Shown here in pieces: positions 53,161 through 62,800 of a stretch of DNA of 64,000 nt. Positions within the stretch are counted from its first letter, which is position 1; every line of letters starts with the position of its first letter. The stretch lies in NCBI GenBank assembly GCA_002838945.1, contig PGXB01000011.1, positions 22,012 to 86,011 on the forward strand, given 5' to 3'. Source of the DNA: a candidate division Zixibacteria bacterium HGW-Zixibacteria-1 (GTDB lineage: Bacteria > Zixibacteria > MSB-5A5 > GN15 > PGXB01). The notes under the pieces are model-generated. The model made no database searches and was not told where the DNA came from. It worked only from the letters and a program-made list of their open reading frames with translations. The position numbers were made by a program, and so were the translations under genes.

Positions 53161-53200
53161 GCCGGGATAATTTCATAAATGAACAATAAACCATCCCGGC
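53161..53200. repeat. Inverted repeat
   Basis: GCCGGGAT (53161-53168) and ATCCCGGC (53193-53200) over a 24-base loop, followed by TTTT on the plus strand. It lies between the subtilisin stop and the next gene; the T-run is on the wrong side for those minus-strand genes, so its role is unclear. Confidence 0.4.
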
Positions 53201-53231
53201 TTTTCCGGCAATTTAATCTCGCAGTTAGATT

Positions 53232-55553
53232 TTAATATGCCAGACAGGACGGCTCGGGCCCTCCGCGATAGAGATAATTAATCAACAAGGTCACGTCCAT
53301 AAGGTTGATGTCACCCGAACAATCGACATCACCGACGTCTTCGATCGGTTCCGGGGGCGGGCCGCTCTTGTAGAGCATATCGATAAGATATAAAATATCC
53401 AGCAAATTCATGTTATCGGATCCATTGACATCACCAAGATTAAGATCAAGAATGGGTCGAAGGGCATCGACGCGGCCGGCGCCATATTCGATATTGGGAA
53501 GTGTTAACATTCCCCAGTAAAGATGGCGCTCGGCGCTTTGACGTATCATTTGCTCCATTGCAAGCGCGCCGATATTTTCATTTTGCGCCTTAATCAGAGC
53601 ACATACGCCCGCCACCATGGGCGCGGCAAAAGAGGTCCCGCTCCATTCTCCCCATTCGAATTCTCCGGCCAGCGAGCTGTATATATTCACTCCCGGGGCG
53701 CAGACATCGATATAGTCACCGTAGTTTGAGAAATCGGCCCGGTACTCAAGCGAGTCAATCGCATTCACGGCAATAACTGCGGGATAAGTAGCCGGATAGG
53801 TCGGCAATATGGTGCTGTTATTGCCTGCGGCCGCGACCAGCGAAATTCCTGCGGCAACTGCATCACTGACCGCTTCCTGGACAACCGGATTCGAAGAATA
53901 GTTGCCGAAACTCATATTGATTACATCAACCGCTTCATCAATGGCGTAATGAATGGCATCCGCCACTACAAAGCTGTTGCTGTATCCATTTTCGTCGAAA
54001 GCTCTTATAGGTAGTAACAGGCAGTCGGGAGCGATGCGTTTTATGACACCGCATATAAATGTACCGTGACCATATAAAGAACCTTCAACTTCAGAAGGAT
54101 CAAAATCGCCATTGATATAATCAATTCCGGTCCCCGCAAATGATGCCTCGAACAATGGGTGAGTAAATACCACACCATTATCTATAACTGCAATGATGAC
54201 GCCTTCACCATCTTCCAATAAATTAGCCGTGTCGCTGTTAATCGTGTATGGACTGCTTGAAGTGAAGTAGTTCGGGGGACTGTAGCCGAATTCCAAAGGC
54301 GGACGTGAATCATCCGGAAAAGACTGGCTGACATGAAAGACTTCCGGAAAACCCATCATAAAATTCGGCTGGACAAAAATTACGCCCGGTCTGGCAACGA
54401 TGGAATCAATCAGCTGTTCGATCAAATAACCGCTCGGAAATGATACCAGATAGATATTCTGGGATACCAGAGTATCATTGGTGATACCCTGAAAATCGGC
54501 CAGAATCGGTTCGATGGGAAAACCTTCCTCAAGCTTGACGATAACCTCATACTGATGATAAAATTCCGCACGCAGTGAAATATAATTACTGTAAATACAG
54601 CCGTCGACCCCGGTACAGCCTAAATCACAATCCCCATCAATTGTCCCGGAAATGCAGACGGTGTCATAAAAAGTAAAGATACCCGGATTATCAAGGGCCA
54701 GGACAACAGAATCACCAAGCGGGACAAAAACCACGCAGTCGGGGCCAGCCATAATTATACCGCACTGGTTATAGGGCACCCCCCCATCGCTCCACAAATA
54801 TATGGAGTTCCCCGCAATACATCCACTTGCCGCTATACAGCCGGAATCGCAAGTGCTTATTAATATTCCCGCAACACAGACGGTATCGCCGATACCGAAA
54901 CCGCCATAATTAGCAAGATAATAGTAGGCATTGGGGGACATAAGAGGTTCAAAAAGCAGACAGCCGGAAACCTCGGTCAGGATTCCACAGTCATTGAAGG
55001 GTGAATTCGGCGGTGACCATAAATTTATTGTATTACCGGCCAGCCAGCCGGTAGCCTCGGGGCATTCGGGAGGCGGTTCAGTAAACAGATTTCCTGAAAC
55101 ACAGACGGTATCATAGGGGGCAAACGGCCCGTAATTTTCCAGGGCCAGAAAAAAAGTGTCACTGACGATCGGCCCGGACATGGGTGCGAACAGAACACAA
55201 TTTGCCGAAGGAATCAGCACACCGCAACTACCGTAAAGGGTGTCGGGTGGGGACTGCGGGATAATGGAGTCAACACTGATGCAGGCAGAAGCGCCCATGC
55301 ATGAAGTATCGCAGGGGATTTCAAAGACGCCATAAATGCAGGCCCAATCTCCGGTGCCCATTCCGGCCGTCGAGTCGATAATATAGAAATCGCCGTTCCC
55401 GTTTAGCACAAGGACCGCACAACCGCTGTCGGCAATTATCAGGCCACATCCATAGAAGGAATCGCCTTGAGCGTCTGCTGCGGCCACCGACAACAAAATC
55501 AAGATAATGGCCAAAGTGGCGATTTTTCCAAATAATCTAATGTGCATATTCAT
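53232..55553 (-). CDS. Exported subtilisin-like protease with repeat and dockerin domains
   Basis: 773 residues. Signal peptide (to about 29); four copies of a cysteine-rich repeat (33-330, see repeat feature); a propeptide-like segment (335-400, YEVIVKLEEGFPIEPILADF...); subtilase catalytic domain with Asp458 (IIAVIDNGVVFTH), His496 (YGHGTFICGV), oxyanion Asn579 (AAAGNNS) and Ser641 (SGTSFAAPMVAG); dockerin-like pair at 707-770 (GDVNGSDNMNLLDILYLIDMLY; GDVDCSGDINLMDVTLLINYLY). All four residues needed for catalysis are present. It starts 12 bases after the CHAT gene and probably closes that operon. GGGAG precedes the ATG. Confidence 0.9.
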   Translation of the reverse strand: MNMHIRLFGKIATLAIILILLSVAAADAQGDSFYGCGLIIADSGCAVLVLNGNGDFYIIDSTAGMGTGDWACIYGVFEIPCDTSCMGASACISVDSIIPQSPPDTLYGSCGVLIPSANCVLFAPMSGPIVSDTFFLALENYGPFAPYDTVCVSGNLFTEPPPECPEATGWLAGNTINLWSPPNSPFNDCGILTEVSGCLLFEPLMSPNAYYYLANYGGFGIGDTVCVAGILISTCDSGCIAASGCIAGNSIYLWSDGGVPYNQCGIIMAGPDCVVFVPLGDSVVLALDNPGIFTFYDTVCISGTIDGDCDLGCTGVDGCIYSNYISLRAEFYHQYEVIVKLEEGFPIEPILADFQGITNDTLVSQNIYLVSFPSGYLIEQLIDSIVARPGVIFVQPNFMMGFPEVFHVSQSFPDDSRPPLEFGYSPPNYFTSSSPYTINSDTANLLEDGEGVIIAVIDNGVVFTHPLFEASFAGTGIDYINGDFDPSEVEGSLYGHGTFICGVIKRIAPDCLLLPIRAFDENGYSNSFVVADAIHYAIDEAVDVINMSFGNYSSNPVVQEAVSDAVAAGISLVAAAGNNSTILPTYPATYPAVIAVNAIDSLEYRADFSNYGDYIDVCAPGVNIYSSLAGEFEWGEWSGTSFAAPMVAGVCALIKAQNENIGALAMEQMIRQSAERHLYWGMLTLPNIEYGAGRVDALRPILDLNLGDVNGSDNMNLLDILYLIDMLYKSGPPPEPIEDVGDVDCSGDINLMDVTLLINYLYRGGPEPSCLAY
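54564..55457 (-). repeat. Four tandem cysteine-rich repeats in the subtilisin
   Basis: Units of about 70 residues with the shared pattern CG(I/V)L-x4-(S/N)CxxF-x-P ... (L/D)N(Y/P)GxFxxxDTVCVSG ... Cys ... Cys. The same unit occurs nine times in the protein encoded at 59820-62825. Confidence 0.75.
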
Positions 55554-55565
55554 AATTTGCTCCCT

Positions 55566-56663
55566 TTATAATCCCAGCAGGATAAACGATCCCCAGTGGG
55601 CCGGATTATCGACCAGTTTAATTGTGGCGTCGACCGCATCACGATATGCCCGGGAAATTTCTTTATTTTCCCGGAGCGATTTATAAAAACTAATCATAAA
55701 TAGCATGCTCACTCTGTCCGATACCGGCCAGATTGAGGCCAGAACATACCGCGTCCCGGCCTGATAAAACACTTTGGCAAGACTATAGGAATCTCCATAG
55801 TATAATCCCGGAGCGGCGGTATGACAGCCGGAGAGAGTCACCAGAAAGGGTTTCAGGCCCATTCCGTACAGATCAAACGGAAAAAACGGCCCATCATCTA
55901 AAAGAATTTTCGAGAAAAGGGGATTTTCGGAGGACCTTGAGGCATGCGCCGCTATATGCAAAAATCCGGAGGTTTTTTCAACCTCGGCGAGAAGATTTTT
56001 TCTGCTTGCCGCGGAACCCATATATACCTTTGACTTATCGAATATCGCGCCAATTTCGCGGGCCTCGATATCTATCGAGGACAGCCTGGCACCCCCGGCG
56101 GCAAAAACTGAATTACTTCCGGCCCTGAAGCCCGAAATGTGTCGGTTTCTTCTTAAAAGATCAGAGGGATCGGAAATCAGATGTATATTGCGACTGTCCC
56201 TCAGATAACAGCCGGCTTTATTTTTCAGAGCCGGGAAGGGGACCTGAAAATATTCGCCTTCCAATAATATGATTAGATCCCGGCCTTCAATCAGACCCTC
56301 TGTCGGCGCTATGATAAAGTTATATATTTTTTCCAGTAGATGATTTATATCATGAGTCGCCCTTTCGCCGTCACTCGTTCCAAATATCGATCGCTCGCAG
56401 ATAAATGAAAGCTTATTAATATTCATTCGCAATTCATCCGGGTTGACCAAAAACTCGACATATTTTTGATCCTGATTGGTCATGCAAAAGACGCCGGCTT
56501 TATTGCCGAGAATAAGAAAATCCAGAAAGGCCTCATTATTTTTAATCTGCATAACCGAGGCGGATGACGCCCATGCTGTGGTGATCAAGGCCTCGGTATT
56601 AATTCCGGAAATATTTCTGATTTTACGCTCAATCGACCAAAGCTTTTGTTCAATGGCGAACAC
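55566..56663 (-). CDS. CHAT-domain caspase-like protease
   Basis: 365 residues from the GTG at 56663, which lies just past the stop of the TPR gene; the frame is open up to 56774 and may be joined to the TPR gene by frameshift. Residues about 90-365 form a CHAT (clan CD, caspase-like) domain with catalytic His240 in FLHIAAHASRS and Cys280 in VTLSGCHTAA, then the GSFILLGL end common to CHAT proteins. The N-terminal part (EQKLWSIERKIRNI) resembles the linker that joins TPRs to CHAT in single-chain relatives. It probably cleaves a protein after activation by its TPR partner. In operon with an ECF sigma, anti-sigma-like protein and a subtilisin. Confidence 0.88.
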   Translation of the reverse strand: MFAIEQKLWSIERKIRNISGINTEALITTAWASSASVMQIKNNEAFLDFLILGNKAGVFCMTNQDQKYVEFLVNPDELRMNINKLSFICERSIFGTSDGERATHDINHLLEKIYNFIIAPTEGLIEGRDLIILLEGEYFQVPFPALKNKAGCYLRDSRNIHLISDPSDLLRRNRHISGFRAGSNSVFAAGGARLSSIDIEAREIGAIFDKSKVYMGSAASRKNLLAEVEKTSGFLHIAAHASRSSENPLFSKILLDDGPFFPFDLYGMGLKPFLVTLSGCHTAAPGLYYGDSYSLAKVFYQAGTRYVLASIWPVSDRVSMLFMISFYKSLRENKEISRAYRDAVDATIKLVDNPAHWGSFILLGL

Positions 56664-56677
56664 CTTATCACCGGATG

Positions 56678-58321
56678 TTATATCGCGATGTCCGGCGCCC
56701 GGTGTATTTTTTTCAGGGCCACTCTGAGTGAATCCCGCTCCTTGATCAGACCTGCCGGTATTTTCTGCTGCCACCCGGTTATATGAGCCGACCGGGAGTT
56801 GGCTATTCGAAGCGCCCGTAGATTATTCAAGAAGGATGCATTAATACGACCCAGGTTCAGATAACATTGAACGATCATTTTATAGATATGATATTTATCG
56901 GCGATGTAGAAGAATCTCAGTTCATCGAGATGCATGCTCAAAAGATTTTTCTCGATAAGAGTTACTGACTTTTTTAGCCAGCGCAGTGCGGCCGAATATT
57001 CTTTCCTTTGAAAATAACAATGGCCCGCCAGAAAGTACAGATTTTGTCTTTGCGTACCTGGCAGCTTCGATTTCAATAAATTGAGAGCAGCCCTCAGCGC
57101 GTAACCGGGTTTACCTGATTGTAAAGCAATCTCAGCACGAAAGATGGCGGCCTCATTGGCACGATATTTATCTCCACTGCTTTGAAATTGCTTTTTTGAT
57201 AATGAGGATAATTTGACGGCTTGTTTAAAGTCGCCGGCGGCGGCATATAATCGGCTTTTTTCATGGTTCACCATGGCCAGCCAGAGGCGATTTTTTTCCT
57301 GCCTGAAATATTGTTCCGCGCGGGCAAGTTCCAGTTCCGCCTTTTTGTAATCGCGGTGATGAAGAGCCGCTCCGGCAATAAAATAGTGGGCCTTGGCCTG
57401 CTCGTATTTCATTCCCATGCCGCCGGCCTTGTCGATAATACTCTCGGCCGCGTAGACCGCATTTGAAAAGAGATTCAATTCGATATTAAGTTCCACCAGG
57501 TCAAGCTGGGCGATTACGGCGGTGCGATGATCGCCCAGACCGGCGAGGCGATCGATGGTTTTTTCAAGAACATTAAAGGCCTCGGTGTAATGGCCCTCCC
57601 AATAATCCATAATGGCCCGAGAATAGTCGATCTGACACAGAGCAATATGGTTACCTGCCAGGGAATAAATTTTTTCGGCCTTTCGGTACAATTTCCGGGC
57701 GGCGTCCAGCTCGTTAAGAACCGAATAAATGTTGGCCCGGTTGAACTCGATAATCGCCAGGGGGATTCCGCCTGACTTACGAAAGATCACTTCGGCGCGG
57801 TTATAATACTGAAGAGCCAATCTTATTTTGTCCATTCGATGATAAATATTGCCGATATTATTCAATATCTGGCCCGCATCAGTTTTCATGGCCGAATGCT
57901 GAAAGTATTTCAACGCCGACCGACCGGCCGCAAGCGCCTCATCGTAACGTCCCAGGTACATGTACACATTCATCAGCCCTTTTCTTAGCCGGGCATTGGC
58001 CGCAAAATCACGAAACTTTTTATTTATGGCCAGAGCCTGTTCATATTTCAGGGCCGCTTCCTGATTATTGCCGGTAAATTGAAAATAACGAGCCTGGAGA
58101 GCCAGCATTCGCCCTTCATAATGGGGGGGAAGATGCTTAAGGATTGCTTTTGTCCTGGCCAGATATTTGCCCGCGTTGACCAGATCGGTTCTTATCAGAT
58201 TATTAAAAGACGAATTAAGAGCCTCGAAGAAAGCTTCGGTGCTGCCGTTGAATCGCCTCTCGATAAAATTACTTATCGCTCTTTGGCCGCGAAGTCCGAT
58301 TATGTCGTCATATTTCAGCAT
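56678..58321 (-). CDS. TPR-repeat protein, likely sensor part of a split TPR-CHAT
   Basis: 547 residues of helical repeats, about eleven TPR units (for example AALKYEQALAINKKFRD, ALAAGRSALKYFQ, ALQYYNRAEVIFRKSGG, KAELELARAEQYFRQE). The last 100 residues (LRFFYIADKYHIYKMIVQCYLNLGRINASFLNNLRALRIANSRS) match the segment that in single-chain TPR-CHAT proteins leads straight into the protease. The frame ends at a TAA 15 bases before the CHAT GTG, and contains a run of seven A (56707-56713 on the plus strand as T7) from which a -1 shift enters the CHAT frame. Starts by 7-base overlap with the upstream gene. Confidence 0.85.
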   Translation of the reverse strand: MLKYDDIIGLRGQRAISNFIERRFNGSTEAFFEALNSSFNNLIRTDLVNAGKYLARTKAILKHLPPHYEGRMLALQARYFQFTGNNQEAALKYEQALAINKKFRDFAANARLRKGLMNVYMYLGRYDEALAAGRSALKYFQHSAMKTDAGQILNNIGNIYHRMDKIRLALQYYNRAEVIFRKSGGIPLAIIEFNRANIYSVLNELDAARKLYRKAEKIYSLAGNHIALCQIDYSRAIMDYWEGHYTEAFNVLEKTIDRLAGLGDHRTAVIAQLDLVELNIELNLFSNAVYAAESIIDKAGGMGMKYEQAKAHYFIAGAALHHRDYKKAELELARAEQYFRQEKNRLWLAMVNHEKSRLYAAAGDFKQAVKLSSLSKKQFQSSGDKYRANEAAIFRAEIALQSGKPGYALRAALNLLKSKLPGTQRQNLYFLAGHCYFQRKEYSAALRWLKKSVTLIEKNLLSMHLDELRFFYIADKYHIYKMIVQCYLNLGRINASFLNNLRALRIANSRSAHITGWQQKIPAGLIKERDSLRVALKKIHRAPDIAI

Positions 58322-58920
58322 AGATCGATATCTACTATTCCCGTCAGTTTTCCTTCCAACAGAATATTCAGCCGGTATTTCATCGCAGGAATTTTAGTGA
58401 AGGCGAACATCTGGAGTTCATCAGTTTCGGCTGTAAATCTCTGATCTTTCCCGATTAGTTCAATCATATAGTTCTTCTTTTCCGACCCATTATCAATCTG
58501 CCCAATTATTTCAAAAGAGTAGAGTGTCATAGGATTCAAGGACAACTCGACTTCCATATCATTAAATTTATAGCGCAGGCGTCGGGCGCTGGTCAATGAA
58601 GGCCGGACACCTTCAGGTAATGGAAATGTTTTAGAATCATATATTGGCAGACCCAATAGCTCCCGGTTATTTTTTGAAGCGCCATGATATTGACGAAACA
58701 TATTAAGCGACATCTGTTTGAGCGCAGGCGCCAGATCACCCAGGTGGCCCGGAACGCCCTGATCGTGCAATGCTTTGATCGTTTCAAACATTTCCCTGAA
58801 CTCCCTGCTGGAATTCAACAGACTTTCGACCTTCCTGTGGTCTTCTTTTTTCAACTGCGATTTCAGATATGCTGAAATCAAATCTATGTGCTTTTCTGAT
58901 TCATCCATGCTTTTATCCAT
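58315..58920 (-). CDS. Anti-sigma-like protein, unrecognised family
   Basis: 201 residues, no signal peptide or membrane helix. The first 75 residues are helical (SEKHIDLISAYLKSQLKKEDHRKVESLLNSSREFREMFETI), like the N-terminal sigma-binding segment of many anti-sigma factors but without zinc-finger cysteines. The rest (about 90-200) is beta-rich. It follows the ECF sigma gene by 30 bases and overlaps the TPR start by 7 bases (ATGCTGA). A soluble anti-sigma or adaptor that is cleaved by the CHAT protease would fit the context, but this is inference. Confidence 0.55.
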   Translation of the reverse strand: MDKSMDESEKHIDLISAYLKSQLKKEDHRKVESLLNSSREFREMFETIKALHDQGVPGHLGDLAPALKQMSLNMFRQYHGASKNNRELLGLPIYDSKTFPLPEGVRPSLTSARRLRYKFNDMEVELSLNPMTLYSFEIIGQIDNGSEKKNYMIELIGKDQRFTAETDELQMFAFTKIPAMKYRLNILLEGKLTGIVDIDLC

Positions 58921-58950
58921 CTGTAATCTTTTGTTATCATTACTCCGCTT

Positions 58951-59514
58951 TTATTGAAAATCATCTATCTCTTTAAGCATTTTATGCAATTTAGTAAGTC
59001 CTCTGGCTCTGGTCGGCCCTATTGACGAAACCGGCATCTCAAGCCTGTCGGCAATTTCTTTGTAGGAAGAATCGCTTTCATCCAGGTACAACGCTTTAAG
59101 CAGCTGATATTCGCGGTCGGGAAGCCGCATCATTGCGCGGGTTAAGACTTCGAGCCGCCTGGAATAGGCATAAACCTCATCGGGGGTGGGTGGCTTGAAA
59201 TCATATAATGTCTTGCACACCTGCTCGACCGCCTTTTCGTCAAGTTTCGTCCGGCGATAAATATTGATCGATTCTCTGGCGGCAATGGTGCCGACATAAT
59301 TTAGCAATTTGCCGGCGGACTTAATATTCTTCAGGTTCTTCAGTAAATTATATGACACCTGTCCGAAAACATCGCAGCTTTCTTCGCGAGAGAGACGATG
59401 TTTTTGGCATACCGATAGAATTATTGGACTAATACAGTCCATTAGTTCACACCAGGAGCTTTCGTCTCCTTCGACACACTTCTTAAGTAATTCTGTTAGT
59501 GACAACCCTGTCAA
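58951..59514 (-). CDS. ECF-type sigma factor
   Basis: 187 residues. Region 2 (about 10-85: VEGDESSWCELMDCISPIIL...; GTIAARESINIYRRTK) and region 4 (about 125-180: LPDREYQLLKALYLDESDSSYKEIADRLEMPVSSIGPTRARGLTKL) are clear. Start is uncertain: TTG at 59514 (taken here) or 59505; no ATG is available in frame and neither has a good ribosome site, which suggests low or controlled translation. It heads the operon with the anti-sigma-like, TPR, CHAT and subtilisin genes and may control its own operon. Confidence 0.85.
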   Translation of the reverse strand: MTGLSLTELLKKCVEGDESSWCELMDCISPIILSVCQKHRLSREESCDVFGQVSYNLLKNLKNIKSAGKLLNYVGTIAARESINIYRRTKLDEKAVEQVCKTLYDFKPPTPDEVYAYSRRLEVLTRAMMRLPDREYQLLKALYLDESDSSYKEIADRLEMPVSSIGPTRARGLTKLHKMLKEIDDFQ

Positions 59515-59819
59515 ATACCCGGCAAATAGTTAATAGCTTTATAGAAATTTACGCCCGACATTCAGCCCAAGTTGCACAGCATTTGCTTTAATCCCGTATG
59601 GCGGTGAGGCATGAAGGGTTAGCGCCTCCTTTGCTAAGAGTAATTTAATCCAATTTCTGCCTTCAGCAAAGTAAATTTGCCCAAGGCTGTGTCTCCTTAT
59701 AATATTGAACTCTCATCTCGTTTTCTACATTATGCATTGAAGATGAGCCCGGTCGGACTCATCTTCAATGGTTTTGAGACCGCGGCTTCCGTTTTGCCCG
59801 GAAAGCAGCGGTGCTCGTT
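59515..59819. other. 305-base intergenic region
   Basis: Between the end of the secreted repeat protein gene and the sigma gene. It contains a perfect 13-bp hairpin (59735-59770). On the minus strand AAAGGAGG (about 59633-59626) precedes an ATG opening a 16-codon frame whose role as a leader peptide is only a possibility. No other gene seen; the sigma promoter is presumably here but no clear -35/-10 was found. Confidence 0.5.
59735..59770 (-). terminator. 13-bp perfect hairpin downstream of the secreted repeat protein gene
   Basis: CATTGAAGATGAG and CTCATCTTCAATG enclose a 10-base loop that can pair further (CCG/CGG). No T-run. About 50 bases after the stop at 59820 on the minus strand. Confidence 0.6.
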
Positions 59820-62800
59820 TTATTTGGTCAAGGTCATTTTGCGGGTGACCGCCCCCCGGTCTGTCGCAAGCCGGTAGAAGTATATGCCCGACGCCCGGCT
59901 GGAGCCGTTCCAGATGATCTCGTGTTCCCCCTGCATCACTTCACCCTTTATCAGCGTTTCCACCTCCTGGCCCAAAATATTATAAACCTTCAGCGTGACC
60001 GGTGTCGCCACCGGTAAAGAGATTGAAATAGTGGTGGCAGGATTGAAAGGATTGGGGTAATTGGTCACCTTGACATCGCCCATAATCATAACGGAATCGG
60101 CCGGTCCGCCGCCGCAGTAGTTAATAGTATTGTTGATGATCTGCATATAGACTTCAGGACACTCCGGATACAGATCCAGCGGAACAACTTCGCCGCTGAC
60201 ATGGACAGTATCGCCAATGGCAAAACTCCCGTAATTCTCAAGAAGGAATCCAAATACATATATAAAGCTGTCGTAAACCATCGGCGCCAGATAGACGCAA
60301 TTTGAATCGCCCATAAGTATTCCGCATAGGGACAGCGTGTCGCCACCCGGATCAGTATTGCAGGCCGTAATGAAATTACTATATAGACAAGGATAGGGGA
60401 TATTGTAACAATCACAGCCATTCATCGGGTCCAGCATCACCAGCCCTTCAACAAAAACCGAATCGCCTATCGTGAATCCGCCGTAGTCAGTCAGCAGGGC
60501 TTTAGTGAACATATTATCATCGGGATAGAAGAAGACGCATCCGGTGTCATCGACCAGAATCCCGCATCCGGTATAGTTGAATGAATCGGGCGGCTGACTG
60601 CCGCAGGGGCCGATCGTGAAATTATTCAAACATGGATGCATCGTGCCCAAACATTCGCAGCCGTTGAGCAGATCAAGAATTCCTTCGACCATAACCGTAT
60701 CGCCGACAATATAACCGCCGTAGTTTGTCAGAAGAAGGGGTGGCAACAGGCCGCCAATCGGCATATACTTGACACATCCCGAATCTTCGAAGAGGAATCC
60801 ACAGCCGCCATAGAAAACGGTATCCGGCGGAATAGAACATGATTCAATCGTATTATTGAAAACGCAGCCCAAAGCCCCGGGACAGGCCGTTGAACAGCCG
60901 ATTTGCAGGCTACCATTGACCAGAACGGTGTCGCCGGCCGAAAACCCGCCGTAATTATCAAGCGTAAACAGCCAGGCTGCAAAAGGATCAAAATAATAAA
61001 TGCTGTCGGCGGTCCATGGCTGGAACAAAAGGCAGTTGTTAGTCTGAATCAAAACTCCGCAGGCTTCATATGGATCCGGCGGGATATCGAAACATCCGCG
61101 AATACTGTCATTATGCAGGCAGATATCATAACCGTAAATACAGTTGCTGAAGCAGTTAAATTCGACCATGCCTACGACAAAAACAGAATCGTAGATGCCA
61201 TATCCGCCATAATTATCAAGAATGGCCGGCGGGAAAGAGTAATCAAACGGGTGGAATCTTACACAGCCCGAATCATCGAGCAGCATGCCGCATCCTACAT
61301 AAAACAGCGTATCGGACGGGGTATTGCCGCAATACTCGATTGTATGATTTACAATAAAAGGCATGGTCTGAAGCGAACAGGCATCCGTGAACCCGTCGAT
61401 AAACCCGGCCACGAAGACAGTATCACCCACACCAAAAGCGCCGTAGTTCTGCAAAATATAAGGATGGTATATATCATTCAGGGGCGCAAAGGCAAGACAG
61501 TTGTCAAACGGCATCAGGAAACCGCAGCCTTCGAATGGTATTGGAGGCGGCGAACCGCCGCAGGTGTCGATAATATTATCAACGATACATCCGGCAATCG
61601 GAACGCCGCAATATATTTCGCAGCCAAGCATCAGCAGACCCTCAACATAGACCGTGTCGCCATCGCCGAAGCCATCGTAATTTTGAATATGAAACAGGCC
61701 GGAATCAGTTGCAGGGAAGCCCATCGGCCCAAACAGCATGCAGTTGGAATTCTGATAAAGGATGCCGCATGTGGCAATATAGTCGGGCGGAGTCCCGCAG
61801 AAATCAATCAGGTTGTCGAAAAGACATCCATCCTCCTGCATACAAAAACTCACGCAGTTCATATCAAGAAGCCCGCTTACGTGAACCGTATCCCAGACTC
61901 CAAATGAGCCAATATTTCCAAGTAAAAGTAAAAGACTGTCGCCTTCTATTGAAGCAAAAAGAACACATTCAACTCCCTGAAAAAGGACGCCGCAGGCTTC
62001 AAACGGACGCGGTGGAAGACTGTCGCAATAATCGATGCTATTTGTCGCCAGTCGGCCGGTCGCTTCAGGGCAGATGTTTTCAACGTCAGTAAACAGAGTG
62101 CCGCTCACAAAAACCGAATCGCCCGCCTGAAATGAGCCATAATTATCCAGAACCAAAAGCATCGACCAGGAAGTATCCGGGGGATAAAACGGACCATCAT
62201 TCCCGTAATACATGGCGAATAAGAGGCAGTTTTGTGTCGGAACCAGAACGCCACAACCTGAAAAAGGCATTCCCGGCGATCCTGATCCGGTGACCACAAT
62301 TGTGTCGCAGTCGAAATCTTCGGCATCGCCGCTTCGGGCGGTGACACAAACCGCCAGCGAGCCTTCAAAAGGCGGCACCGGAAACTGGCAGTCACTGATA
62401 AACGAATCCCCCGGGCCGAGCCAGATCGGAACCGGCGGGATAACATAAGAGGTATCGATTGTATTTGAAAAATTCATGGTGACGGTAAAATCGAGATAGA
62501 CCATTACAGCTATTTCGCCGCAGTTGGTCAATTCAAAATGGCTGCCGGCCATGCTTGAACTTCCCGGATTCTCAAAAAAGACCGTATCGGTGAGTTCTAT
62601 ATCGACATCAACACAACCCGCGGCGCTTGTGCTGAGATAATTGACGCCTTCGGACTGCCCATTATATGGAGTCGAAAGGGCCTCAAACATGCCGCCAAGA
62701 GCCTGTTGAATCTCATTGCCGATTTTCATAGCATCTCCATTTTGGGAGATATCAGCGGCCGGAGAATTCTGTACCAGACAGATCAGGAACAGAAAAACAC

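Noticed and set aside
53161..53200. Terminator for the subtilisin gene
   Set aside because: The T-run is on the plus strand, whereas both flanking genes are on the minus strand.
59626..59634. Ribosome-site-like AAAGGAGG before a 16-codon frame upstream of the sigma gene
   Set aside because: Distance to the ATG is too long and the peptide is too short to support a gene call; noted only in the intergenic entry.
60111..62264. Tandem repeats as a possible DNA-level repeat or CRISPR-like array
   Set aside because: The repeats are visible at protein level only; the bases differ strongly between units and the frame is open throughout.
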